From: an uncultured Phycisphaerales bacterium
GTDB taxonomy: Bacteria; Planctomycetota; Phycisphaerae; WQYP01
Assembly: GCA_937901265.1 (NCBI GenBank)
Contig: CALCHA010000207.1
Location: forward strand, 1 to 5,358
DNA: 5,358 nucleotides
Direction: 5' to 3'
In this document: positions 1-5,358 of the stretch, piece after piece
Position numbering within the stretch: the first letter of the stretch is position 1
How the letters are laid out: each line of letters opens with the position of its first letter
Position numbers and translations under genes: made by a program
The notes under the pieces: model-generated
Databases searched by the model: none
The model's input: only the letters and a program-made list of their open reading frames with translations
Told to the model about the DNA's origin: nothing

Positions 1-1734
1 GGCCTCAGTGGCAGGGGCGCTGGCGGAGGCACTGGCAGCCCCGGTGCTGAACGTCAGGTTCACCTTGTCGCCCGCGGCCTTGGCCTTCAGAAGGCCGTAC
101 ACATCGATCCAGGACTTCACGGCCTGCCCATCCACCGCGGCGATCCGCACGTCGTCGCCATGATCGAAGATGGACAGCTGGGGCGCGACGGACCTGTCGG
201 CCACCACCACCGCGCTGGATTCCAGATCCTCATGCGGCGCGATGCCGATCTTGCCTTCCTTTGACACCTTCACCGACAACAGCTTCGTCTCGCCATTGCG
301 CAGGACGCGCACGGGCAGGTCGGGGCGATCCTTGGCGTCGCCGGCGATCTGGAAGACGTCGTGGTAGGAGGGGTCGGTGCGGTCGCCCATGAGGGTGATG
401 ACGTCTCCGGCCTTCATCCCCGCCGCCGCGGCACCGGAGCCGGGCACCACGGCCTGGGCGATCAGGCGCGGACGCATGCCGGCGACCGTCGGAAACGACT
501 CACCCCCCGGCACCACGCCGGGCGTCAATTCAAAATGAGGCAGGATGGTCAGCGTGCGGTCCGCGATGCTCGGATCGGCGTTGTGCACGGTGATGGTCAT
601 CGGCTTGTTGCCCAGCGTCTGCAGCCGGTGATAGAAGTCGGCATAGTCGGCGACAGGTTGCCCATCCAGGGTGACGATGCGGTCATGCATCCGCAGCTTC
701 GCAAGTTCCGCCGCTTCTGCCGGGAGGTTGAAGCCGCCCTCCGAAAGGGGCTTCTTGCGCTGGTCGACGTAGTCCTGCAGCAGCTCTTTGGAGTTGGCGA
801 TGTTGAGGCTGGGCATCGGGGTGACGCCGATCATCAGGAAGCCGCCGTCGGCGGGGCGAATCGGGGTCATGCCGGCGGACATCGACGTGACGCCGCCGTC
901 GGCAGTGGGGCGATTCCAGGTGAAGTTGATGGGCTCGGTGCCGCTGGAAAGGGCGCAGGCGATCTGCACGTCGGTGAACTCGACGAAGCCCAGGTCACGT
1001 TTGCCATCGATGGCGGTGATCTCGTCGCCCATCTTCAAGCCGGCCTTGTAGGCCGGGGAGTCGTAGGCCACAGCGCCGATGCGCGCCGGGGGGAAGTTCA
1101 CGCCGATGGAGTGGGAGAAGATGATGGAGAACGTGACCGCCGCGAAAATGATGTTCATGATGACGCCGGCGGAGACGATGCACATGCGCTGCCAGATCGG
1201 GCGCATGTTGAACGCCCGCGGGTCGGCCGAGACCTTGGTGGGGTCCATGTCATCCTGTCCGAGCATGCGGACATAACCGCCCAGGGGCAGCCAGGAGACG
1301 CGGTAATCGCAATCGCCGACGCCAGCTGCATGGCGCGGGGCAGACGCGGATTGCGGCAGGTCGGCCAGGGCGGCGGTCCCTTCAGCCTCCTGGGCCACCT
1401 TGGCGGCGGGGTCCTTGGTGTCGGGCTCGTAGGGGTCCTTGCCGAAGGTCATCCGCGTGCCCTTGCGCCACCCGAGCATCCGCGGGCCGATCCCGATGGA
1501 GAAGGCCAGACACTTGACCGAGCAGGCCCGGGCCACCAGGAAGTGCCCCAGCTCGTGCAGGAAAATGATCAGCGAGAAGCCCAGGACGATGAAGGCGAAG
1601 CGCTTCACCGAGTCGACCGCGTCGAAAAAGGAGAAGGCGAGAAGGGGGGTGAGTATCGAAAAAAGCGCGAAGCGCGAGCGCTTCAGCCCCTTGGCGAGTC
1701 GCGACGACAGGCTGTGCATTCCTGGCCCTTTCAT
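1..1734 (-). CDS. rseP: RseP-family site-2 intramembrane zinc metalloprotease, C-terminus beyond window edge
   Basis: The frame is open for 578 codons from the ATG at 1734 to the window edge, with no stop. Family members (peptidase M50) cleave membrane-bound anti-sigma factors or signal-peptide remnants within the inner membrane. A hydrophobic stretch lies at residues 22-37. The first catalytic membrane segment (about 46-66) runs into the zinc motif HELGH at 60-64. The membrane-associated loop motif LPLGGYVRML is at 149-158, and a second membrane segment with AGVIMN is at about 184-211. PDZ-like modules follow: a canonical one at about 219-275, a degenerate one with its core at 344-385, a canonical one at 419-498, and a partial one at 519-563. 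An Ala/Ser/Pro-rich stretch then reaches the edge. The second catalytic motif (LDG type) and the last membrane segments are not seen and should lie to the left. Already 578 residues, it exceeds E. coli RseP (about 450). An alternative in-frame ATG is at 1719. It follows dxr by 25 bp, so co-transcription is likely. Confidence 0.93.
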   Translation of the reverse strand, partial: MKGPGMHSLSSRLAKGLKRSRFALFSILTPLLAFSFFDAVDSVKRFAFIVLGFSLIIFLHELGHFLVARACSVKCLAFSIGIGPRMLGWRKGTRMTFGKDPYEPDTKDPAAKVAQEAEGTAALADLPQSASAPRHAAGVGDCDYRVSWLPLGGYVRMLGQDDMDPTKVSADPRAFNMRPIWQRMCIVSAGVIMNIIFAAVTFSIIFSHSIGVNFPPARIGAVAYDSPAYKAGLKMGDEITAIDGKRDLGFVEFTDVQIACALSSGTEPINFTWNRPTADGGVTSMSAGMTPIRPADGGFLMIGVTPMPSLNIANSKELLQDYVDQRKKPLSEGGFNLPAEAAELAKLRMHDRIVTLDGQPVADYADFYHRLQTLGNKPMTITVHNADPSIADRTLTILPHFELTPGVVPGGESFPTVAGMRPRLIAQAVVPGSGAAAAGMKAGDVITLMGDRTDPSYHDVFQIAGDAKDRPDLPVRVLRNGETKLLSVKVSKEGKIGIAPHEDLESSAVVVADRSVAPQLSIFDHGDDVRIAAVDGQAVKSWIDVYGLLKAKAAGDKVNLTFSTGAASASASAPATEA

Positions 1735-1740
1735 GGTGTT

Positions 1741-1746
1741 CCCCCC
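1741..1746 (-). promoter_or_regulatory. putative ribosome binding site of rseP
   Basis: On the minus strand a GGGGGG run ends 6 nt before the ATG at 1734, in the 25-bp gap after the dxr stop codon. It can pair with the pyrimidine-rich 16S rRNA tail only partly, so it is an acceptable but not a consensus Shine-Dalgarno. It favours the 1734 start slightly over the ATG at 1719, which has an AAAGGG at the same spacing. Confidence 0.45.
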
Positions 1747-1759
1747 GAAGGAAGGTGAA

Positions 1760-2992
1760 TCAGAGGTGGCGGGCCTCTTTACGCGCCCAGCCGTCGGCGG
1801 CGAGCAGTTCGTCCAGCGAGGGATCCCGCAGAAACCCGGACTGCTTGTGCCGGGAGAGCACGGCTTCGACCCTCTGTACGATCTCGCCGAACCGAATGTT
1901 CCCCGCACGGAACATTTCGTTGGCCACTTCGTTGGCCGCATTGACGACCGCGCCGGAGGTCCCGCCGAGGCGGATGACTTCGTAGCCCAATTGTAGGGCT
2001 GGAAAACGTTCGTCAGGCTGTTCGAAGGTCATCTCTCGGATTTTCGACCAATCGAGGCAGGTACTGCAGCCCTGGAGACGATTTGGATGGGTCAACGCAT
2101 ATTGGATGGGCGTGCGCATGTCGGGCGTGCCGAGCTGCGCGATGATGGACCCATCCACGAACTCAATCATTGAGTGGACAATGCTTTGCGGGTGAATCAC
2201 GACTTCGACCCGCTCCGCGGGGAGGTTGAAAAGCCAGTGGGCTTCGATGATCTCCAGCGCTTTGTTCATCATGGTGGCTGAATCAATCGTGATTTTCGGA
2301 CCCATTTTCCAGTTGGGGTGGGCCAGGGCCTCGGCGACCGTGGCGTTTTCAATTTTCGACCGGGGCCACGTGCGGAAGGGCCCGCCGGACGCCGTGAGTA
2401 TGATCTTGCGGATTTCCTTCTCGGTTCCTGCGCGCAGCGACTGAAAGATCGCCGAGTGTTCTGAATCGACGGGGACGATCGTTGCGCCATGCTTTTTCGC
2501 CGTGGGCATGACGATGGATCCCGCCACCACCAACGCCTCTTTATTCGCTAACGCGATGGTTTTGCCGGCTTTCGCGGCGGCGATGACCGGCGCCAGCCCA
2601 GCCGCCCCGACCACGGCCGCCACCACCGCATCTACATCCTCCCGCGACGCGATCTCTTCCATCGCGTGCGGCCCGGTCACCAGCTCGATTCCCGTGCCCA
2701 AAATAGCGTCCCGAAGGGCCGCCAAATTGTCCGAGGGCGACTCCCGCGTTGAGTGGTCGTTCAAGGCCACAAATCGCGGACGAGCCTCCATTGCCTGCTC
2801 GGCCAGCTTTTTCCAACTGGTCACGGCGGTAAGCGAGTGGATCTCAAATTCCTCAGGAAGGTTGCGGCAGACGTCGATGGCATTGCTGCCGACCGAACCC
2901 GTGGCACCCAGAATGGCGACACGCTTGCGTCGAGACCGGGATGCTGGGGCCGAAACGTCGCTGGCACCGGAGCGCACGGCGGGAGAGTGCAT
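1760..2992 (-). CDS. dxr: 1-deoxy-D-xylulose 5-phosphate reductoisomerase
   Basis: This 410-residue protein (also called IspC) catalyses the NADPH- and metal-dependent conversion of DXP to 2-C-methyl-D-erythritol 4-phosphate, the first committed step of the MEP isoprenoid pathway, in the cytoplasm. The nucleotide-binding motif GATGSVG is at 29-35 and the family motif ALANKE at 147-152. The metal-binding segment PVDSEHS at 174-180 supplies Asp176 and Glu178. ASGGPF at 201-206 and AHPNWKMG at 224-231 form the active-site loop region. MMNKALEIIEAHW at 241-253 carries the third acidic ligand, Glu247. The C-terminal helical domain is complete. Length is normal for the family apart from an N-terminal extension of about 24 residues, rich in Ser/Ala and then Arg/Lys. 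The ATG at 2992 was chosen because AAGGAAGG lies 6 nt upstream; an in-frame ATG at 3145 would overlap ispF by about 60 bp. rseP follows after 25 bp. Confidence 0.97.
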   Translation of the reverse strand: MHSPAVRSGASDVSAPASRSRRKRVAILGATGSVGSNAIDVCRNLPEEFEIHSLTAVTSWKKLAEQAMEARPRFVALNDHSTRESPSDNLAALRDAILGTGIELVTGPHAMEEIASREDVDAVVAAVVGAAGLAPVIAAAKAGKTIALANKEALVVAGSIVMPTAKKHGATIVPVDSEHSAIFQSLRAGTEKEIRKIILTASGGPFRTWPRSKIENATVAEALAHPNWKMGPKITIDSATMMNKALEIIEAHWLFNLPAERVEVVIHPQSIVHSMIEFVDGSIIAQLGTPDMRTPIQYALTHPNRLQGCSTCLDWSKIREMTFEQPDERFPALQLGYEVIRLGGTSGAVVNAANEVANEMFRAGNIRFGEIVQRVEAVLSRHKQSGFLRDPSLDELLAADGWARKEARHL

Positions 2993-2998
2993 CGATGA

Positions 2999-3006
2999 CC
3001 TTCCTT
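2999..3006 (-). promoter_or_regulatory. ribosome binding site that fixes the dxr start
   Basis: Minus-strand AAGGAAGG sits 6 nt before the ATG at 2992. It is the strongest Shine-Dalgarno in the window and supports this start over the longer open frame reaching 3145. Confidence 0.75.
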
Positions 3007-3028
3007 GGAAACGCAAGTGAGAGCGGAA

Positions 3029-3057
3029 ATGATACGGTTGCGGTGGGGGGGTCACAA
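3029..3057 (-). promoter_or_regulatory. putative sigma-70-like promoter of dxr-rseP
   Basis: On the minus strand TTGTGA (3052-3057) and TATCAT (3029-3034) are separated by exactly 17 bp. They match the housekeeping consensus at 4 of 6 and 5 of 6 positions. Transcription would begin near 3022, giving a leader of about 30 nt that contains the AAGGAAGG ribosome site. The spacer includes a run of seven C on this strand. A dxr-rseP transcript separate from ispF is therefore plausible, although read-through from ispF is not excluded. This is inferred from sequence only. Confidence 0.5.
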
Positions 3058-3083
3058 GGCGGCCCGACGGCGAAAGCCCGCCA

Positions 3084-3566
3084 TTAGTCTCTTTCCAGCA
3101 AGACCACGCAGTGGCATGCGATCGCTCGCTCTTCGCCCACCGCATCCACCGACTCCCCCGTCTTGCCCTTGAGGTTCACCTGATCCTCGCGCACGTTCAG
3201 CAGTTGCGCCAGGCGGGTGATCATCGCGGCCTTGTGCGGCGAGAGCTTCGGTCGCTGCGCCAGCACGATGATGTCCGCGTTCACCAGCCGCCAGCCGGTC
3301 CTGGCGAACTCGCGCATGGTGGACGCGAGAAGCTCCCCGGAGTTGATTCCTTTGTAGCGCGGATCGCTGTTGGGGAACATCTGGCCGACATCGGGCAGGC
3401 CGGCGGCACCGGTCAGCGCGTCGATCAGCGCATGAAGCACCACATCCGCATCGGAATGGCCATCCAGCCCCTTGTCATGCGGGATCACCACATTCCCCAA
3501 AACCAGCGGCCGCCCGACAATGGTGCGGTGAAGGTCGTAACCGATGCCGATGCGGAGGTTTGCCAT
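3084..3566 (-). CDS. ispF: 2-C-methyl-D-erythritol 2,4-cyclodiphosphate synthase
   Basis: This 160-residue protein is almost the same length as E. coli IspF (159). The enzyme is a cytoplasmic homotrimer that cyclises CDP-ME 2-phosphate to MEcPP with release of CMP, the fifth step of the MEP pathway. The N-terminal GIGYDLHR provides metal ligands Asp11 and His13, and His45 in DVVLHALIDAL is the third. The GHSDAD motif is at 36-41 and the LTGAAGLPDVGQMFPNSDP segment at 51-69. The C-terminal KGKTGESVDAVGEERAIA at 133-150 corresponds to the cytidine/phosphate-binding end. The ATG at 3566 is preferred because it yields the standard N-terminus; a GTG at 3599 would add 11 residues and has no evident ribosome site. 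The ribosome site at 3566 is weak (GGGG, 4 nt away). dxr lies 91 bp downstream. The usual partner ispD is not in the window. Confidence 0.97.
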   Translation of the reverse strand: MANLRIGIGYDLHRTIVGRPLVLGNVVIPHDKGLDGHSDADVVLHALIDALTGAAGLPDVGQMFPNSDPRYKGINSGELLASTMREFARTGWRLVNADIIVLAQRPKLSPHKAAMITRLAQLLNVREDQVNLKGKTGESVDAVGEERAIACHCVVLLERD

Positions 3567-3646
3567 GAGACCCCGTTGTGGATGGATAGTAGAAACCACG
3601 GAAAGCCGGCGGCAGTTGTCGATGGTTCTGGTCCGCGAGCATCGGG

Positions 3647-3675
3647 ATGATTGGCGTGAGGCGGTTCCTTGTCAA
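3647..3675 (-). promoter_or_regulatory. putative sigma-70-like promoter of ispF
   Basis: In the 140-bp gap between the regulator stop and ispF, the minus strand holds a perfect TTGACA (3670-3675). It is followed after 17 bp by AATCAT (3647-3652, 4 of 6 matches to TATAAT). Initiation would fall near 3640, leaving a leader of about 75 nt. No intrinsic terminator for the upstream regulator gene was seen in the same gap, so ispF may also receive read-through. Confidence 0.5.
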
Positions 3676-3706
3676 TCGGTGTCGATCGGCGTGCGGCATC
3701 CCACGC

Positions 3707-5134
3707 TCACTCCTTCAACCCATACTCATTAATCTTGCGATAGAGCGTCCGCTCGCCGATGCCCAGAATCTTCGCCGCCTGTTCGCGGTTTCCCTGCACG
3801 GACGCCAGCGTCTCGGCTATCGCCTTCTTTTCCAGTTCGGCCAGGTTCATGCCCGCCAGCGTGATGGCGGTGGTGGAGGAGGCGTGGTCGGTACCTTCGC
3901 CCATGCCCTCGAATGCCTGCGATCCGTCGGTGGCGGGGACCCCGACGATATAGGAGGGAACATCCGCCATCGTCAGGCGCGGGCCCTGTGCCAGGACAAT
4001 CATGTTCTCCACGGTGTTCTCCAGCTCCCGGACGTTGCCCGGCCAGGGGTAGGCGACCAGCACGTTCCGCGCGGCGGCATCGATGCCCTCCACGGTCTTG
4101 CCGAGCTTTTCTTTGCTCCGCTCCAGCACGTGATTGATCAGCAGCGGAATGTCATCGCGCCGCGCGCGCAGCGGCGGAAGCTCGATCACCGCCCCGCGAA
4201 TCCGAAAGTACAAATCCTCGCGAAAGCTCTTGTCACGCACCGCCTGCTGCAGGTCCTTGTTGGTGGCGGTCAAAAAACGCACGTCCACCTTGATCGGGTC
4301 GTTTGACCCGAGGCGGGTGATCTCCCGATCCTGCAACACGCGCAGCAGCTTGGCCTGCATGGTCAAGGGCATGTCGCCGACTTCATCCAGAAAGAGCGTG
4401 CCTCCGTGGGCATATTCGAAGCGTCCCTGGCGATCGCCGCGCGCATCGGTGTAGGCCCCGCGCACATGGCCGAAGAGCTCATCCTCCAGCGTCGATTCAT
4501 TGAGGCCGGCGCAGTTGAGCGCGACGAAACGCTCGGCGTGCCGCCGCGAATTCTGATGCAGCGCCCGCGCCACCAGCTCCTTGCCGGTCCCCGATTCGCC
4601 CAGCACCAGGACGCTGATATCGGTGGGGGCGATCTGATGAATGAGCTGCAGAACCCGGTTCATCGGGGCCGACTGCCCCACGATACCGGTCACGCCGAAG
4701 CGCTGATCGAGGGCCTGCGTGAGCTCCTGCGTTTTACGCGCCAGAAGGATCTTCTCCGCGGCGCGGCGTACCTGCGTCCGAATCACCTCGAGTTCCAGCG
4801 GTTTCTGGATGAAGTCGTACGCCCCCTCGCGCATCGCCTGCACTGCGATGGACACATCCCCGTGGGCGGTCACCACGATCACCTCCGACTGCGGCCGGGC
4901 GCGGCGCACGAACCGCAGCAGGTCGAACCCGTCGTTGGGACTGTCCATGCGGAGATCGGTGATGACCAGATCGAAATCCTCATCCACGAAATGACGCTTC
5001 GCGTCAGCCAGGTTGTGCGACTGTTTCACCGAATAGCCTCCGCCGGGCATCCGGGCGATGGCCTCGGCCATGACGTCGGCATGGTCGACTTCATCATCGA
5101 CAACCAGGACACGGATGGAGGGAATTTTGCTCAT
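3707..5134 (-). CDS. NtrC-family sigma-54-dependent response regulator
   Basis: This 475-residue protein has three parts: receiver, AAA+ and Fis-type DNA-binding domain. The receiver (about 7-125) has the acidic pocket Asp13/Asp14, phospho-acceptor Asp60 in VITDLRM, Thr89 and Lys111. The AAA+ domain (about 150-385) has Walker A GESGTGKE at 179-186, Walker B TLFLDE at 246-251, sensor TATN at 289-292, the arginine-containing FREDLYFRIR at 304-313, and PWPGNVRELE at 363-372. The C-terminal helix-turn-helix (about 449-473) is NREQAAKILGIGERTLYRKI. Known role of the family: when phosphorylated it forms a ring that uses ATP to open promoters bound by RNA polymerase-sigma-54. The sigma-contact loop reads GAYTDA (226-231) instead of GAFTGA, keeping the key Thr229. 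The ATG at 5134 gives a standard receiver start; the frame is open further to 5296, but that stretch is low-complexity and unlike any domain. No kinase gene is adjacent in the window, so the cognate signal is unknown. A promoter at 5141-5168 suggests a leaderless mRNA. Confidence 0.95.
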   Translation of the reverse strand: MSKIPSIRVLVVDDEVDHADVMAEAIARMPGGGYSVKQSHNLADAKRHFVDEDFDLVITDLRMDSPNDGFDLLRFVRRARPQSEVIVVTAHGDVSIAVQAMREGAYDFIQKPLELEVIRTQVRRAAEKILLARKTQELTQALDQRFGVTGIVGQSAPMNRVLQLIHQIAPTDISVLVLGESGTGKELVARALHQNSRRHAERFVALNCAGLNESTLEDELFGHVRGAYTDARGDRQGRFEYAHGGTLFLDEVGDMPLTMQAKLLRVLQDREITRLGSNDPIKVDVRFLTATNKDLQQAVRDKSFREDLYFRIRGAVIELPPLRARRDDIPLLINHVLERSKEKLGKTVEGIDAAARNVLVAYPWPGNVRELENTVENMIVLAQGPRLTMADVPSYIVGVPATDGSQAFEGMGEGTDHASSTTAITLAGMNLAELEKKAIAETLASVQGNREQAAKILGIGERTLYRKINEYGLKE

Positions 5135-5140
5135 CCGTTG

Positions 5141-5168
5141 AGTATAGGGCGGGCGCAAAGGGGAGCAA
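5141..5168 (-). promoter_or_regulatory. putative promoter of the regulator gene, predicted leaderless transcript
   Basis: On the minus strand TATACT (5141-5146, 5 of 6 to consensus) lies only 6 nt before the ATG at 5134. TTGCTC (5163-5168) lies 16 bp upstream of it. A start site about 7 nt past the -10 box would coincide with the A of the ATG. No Shine-Dalgarno is visible before this ATG, which agrees with a leaderless start. The alternative is that the real promoter is farther upstream and the TATACT is fortuitous. Confidence 0.42.
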
Positions 5169-5179
5169 GGGGGCCCCCT
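5168..5179. repeat. 12-bp perfect GC palindrome at the -35 edge
   Basis: AGGGGGCCCCCT is its own reverse complement. Its proximal base overlaps the last base of the proposed -35 hexamer of the regulator gene, and the rest lies just upstream. It could be a protein binding site or simply a chance GC-rich palindrome. With no loop and no T-run it is not a terminator. Confidence 0.5.
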
Positions 5180-5194
5180 GAGGACTCGCGGCCG

Positions 5195-5216
5195 GTGCCC
5201 GCCACGTGCCCGCCAC
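5195..5216. repeat. perfect 11-bp tandem duplication
   Basis: GTGCCCGCCAC occurs twice back to back at 5195-5205 and 5206-5216. The period is about one DNA helical turn. It lies between the divergent regulator and tRNA promoters, centred about 70 bp upstream of the regulator start codon. It may be a pair of same-face activator or repressor half-sites, or a recent slippage duplication. Confidence 0.7.
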
Positions 5217-5236
5217 GGCTGAAGCTGCCGGAGCGC

Positions 5237-5268
5237 TTGACCAAGGCCACGGAGTTCGGCAAGATAAT
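5237..5268 (+). promoter_or_regulatory. possible promoter of tRNA-Ser
   Basis: TTGACC (5237-5242) and GATAAT (5263-5268) precede the tRNA on the plus strand. The -10 box matches at 5 of 6 positions and would start transcription near 5275, about 22 nt before the mature 5' end, a normal distance for a tRNA leader. The 20-bp spacing is longer than the usual 16-18, so the -35 assignment is weak. Confidence 0.35.
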
Positions 5269-5296
5269 CGTTCGCGGCCTCGCAAGGGGCTGCCAT

Positions 5297-5358
5297 GGAG
5301 AGATGGCTGAGCGGCTGAAGGCGCCGGTTTCGAAAACCGGTTCGTGCGCAAGTGCGAC
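5297..5358 (+). tRNA. tRNA-Ser (anticodon CGA), 3' part beyond window edge
   Basis: The 5' acceptor strand GGAGAGA (5297-5303) is followed by TG and the D arm with stem GCT/GGC (5306-5308, 5320-5322) around a GAGCGGCTGAA loop. The anticodon stem is CCGGT/ACCGG (5324-5328, 5336-5340) and the loop TTCGAAA (5329-5335) places anticodon CGA at 5331-5333, decoding the serine codon UCG. A long variable arm, typical of serine tRNAs, begins after 5340 and can fold as TCGTGC, GCAA, GTGCGA with two G-U pairs. The T arm, the 3' acceptor strand and the CCA end are outside the window. The gene is divergent from the regulator gene, whose start codon is 162 bp away. Confidence 0.95.

Noticed and set aside
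361..1758. Plus-strand open frame of 465 codons
   Set aside because: It is the codon-aligned antisense of rseP. Its His/Gly/Arg/Val-rich translation has no domain, while the minus strand encodes HELGH, GGY and PDZ motifs over the same bases.
3058..3082. Possible terminator hairpin after ispF
   Set aside because: A GGCGG/CCGCC stem with a 15-nt loop can form, but there is no T-run and the loop is large. It also abuts the proposed dxr -35 box.
2993..3145. Upstream extension of dxr to an ATG at 3145
   Set aside because: The extra 51 residues overlap the end of ispF, have no domain, and bypass the strong AAGGAAGG ribosome site at 2999-3006.
3676..3706. Possible terminator after the regulator gene
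   Set aside because: Only a 4-bp ATCG/CGAT stem without a T-run is visible.
3111..4306. Plus-strand open frames at 3111-3650 and 3647-4306
   Set aside because: Both are antisense to ispF or the regulator, have shadow-type composition and lack recognisable motifs. High GC content lowers stop frequency on the opposite strand.
5135..5296. Upstream extension of the regulator to an ATG at 5296
   Set aside because: The added 54 residues reach the edge of the tRNA gene, cross the promoter-like sequences, and precede a receiver domain that already begins normally at 5134.
1..5358. CRISPR array, insertion sequence, toxin-antitoxin or phage genes
   Set aside because: No spaced repeats, transposase, terminal inverted repeats or such proteins are present. 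The window is filled by four housekeeping or regulatory genes and a tRNA.
5297..5358. tRNA-Ser as an integration site for a mobile element
   Set aside because: The 3' end, where integration usually occurs, is outside the window, and no integrase or repeated tRNA fragment is seen inside it.

Overview
The window reads as a GC-rich, compact chromosomal segment of a Gram-negative-type bacterium. Four protein genes lie on the minus strand. In transcription order (right to left) they are a sigma-54-dependent NtrC-family response regulator, ispF, dxr and rseP. A tRNA-Ser gene starts on the plus strand at the right edge and runs out of the window. The large RseP with several PDZ-like modules, next to MEP-pathway genes, would suit Planctomycetota or a relative. 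That placement is inference from general impression, because no ribosomal RNA or other phylogenetic marker is present.

Region by region. 1-1734 (-) is an RseP/site-2 protease whose C-terminus lies beyond the left edge; the frame stays open for 578 codons. 1760-2992 (-) is dxr, 25 bp upstream of rseP and probably co-transcribed with it. 2993-3083 carries a good dxr Shine-Dalgarno sequence and a sigma-70-like promoter. 3084-3566 (-) is ispF. 3567-3706 carries a likely ispF promoter. 3707-5134 (-) is the NtrC-type regulator. 5135-5296 is a divergent control region with a promoter that would make the regulator mRNA almost or fully leaderless, a 12-bp GC palindrome on its -35 edge, a perfect 11-bp tandem duplication, and a weak tRNA promoter candidate. 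5297-5358 (+) is the 5' part of tRNA-Ser(CGA). No gene-free stretch exceeds 300 bp.

How the genes fit together. Dxr makes MEP from DXP, and IspF makes the cyclic diphosphate later in the same non-mevalonate isoprenoid pathway. RseP is an intramembrane protease of envelope-stress signalling that is often found beside dxr. In E. coli uppS and cdsA lie between dxr and rseP; here they are absent. The NtrC-type regulator has no histidine kinase within the window, so its signal and targets cannot be told from here. No convincing sigma-54 promoter was seen in the intergenic regions. Overall this is mostly housekeeping sequence. The points of interest are the extended RseP architecture, the leaderless regulator start with its palindrome and repeat, the GAFTGA-loop variant, and a C7 tract inside the dxr promoter spacer.
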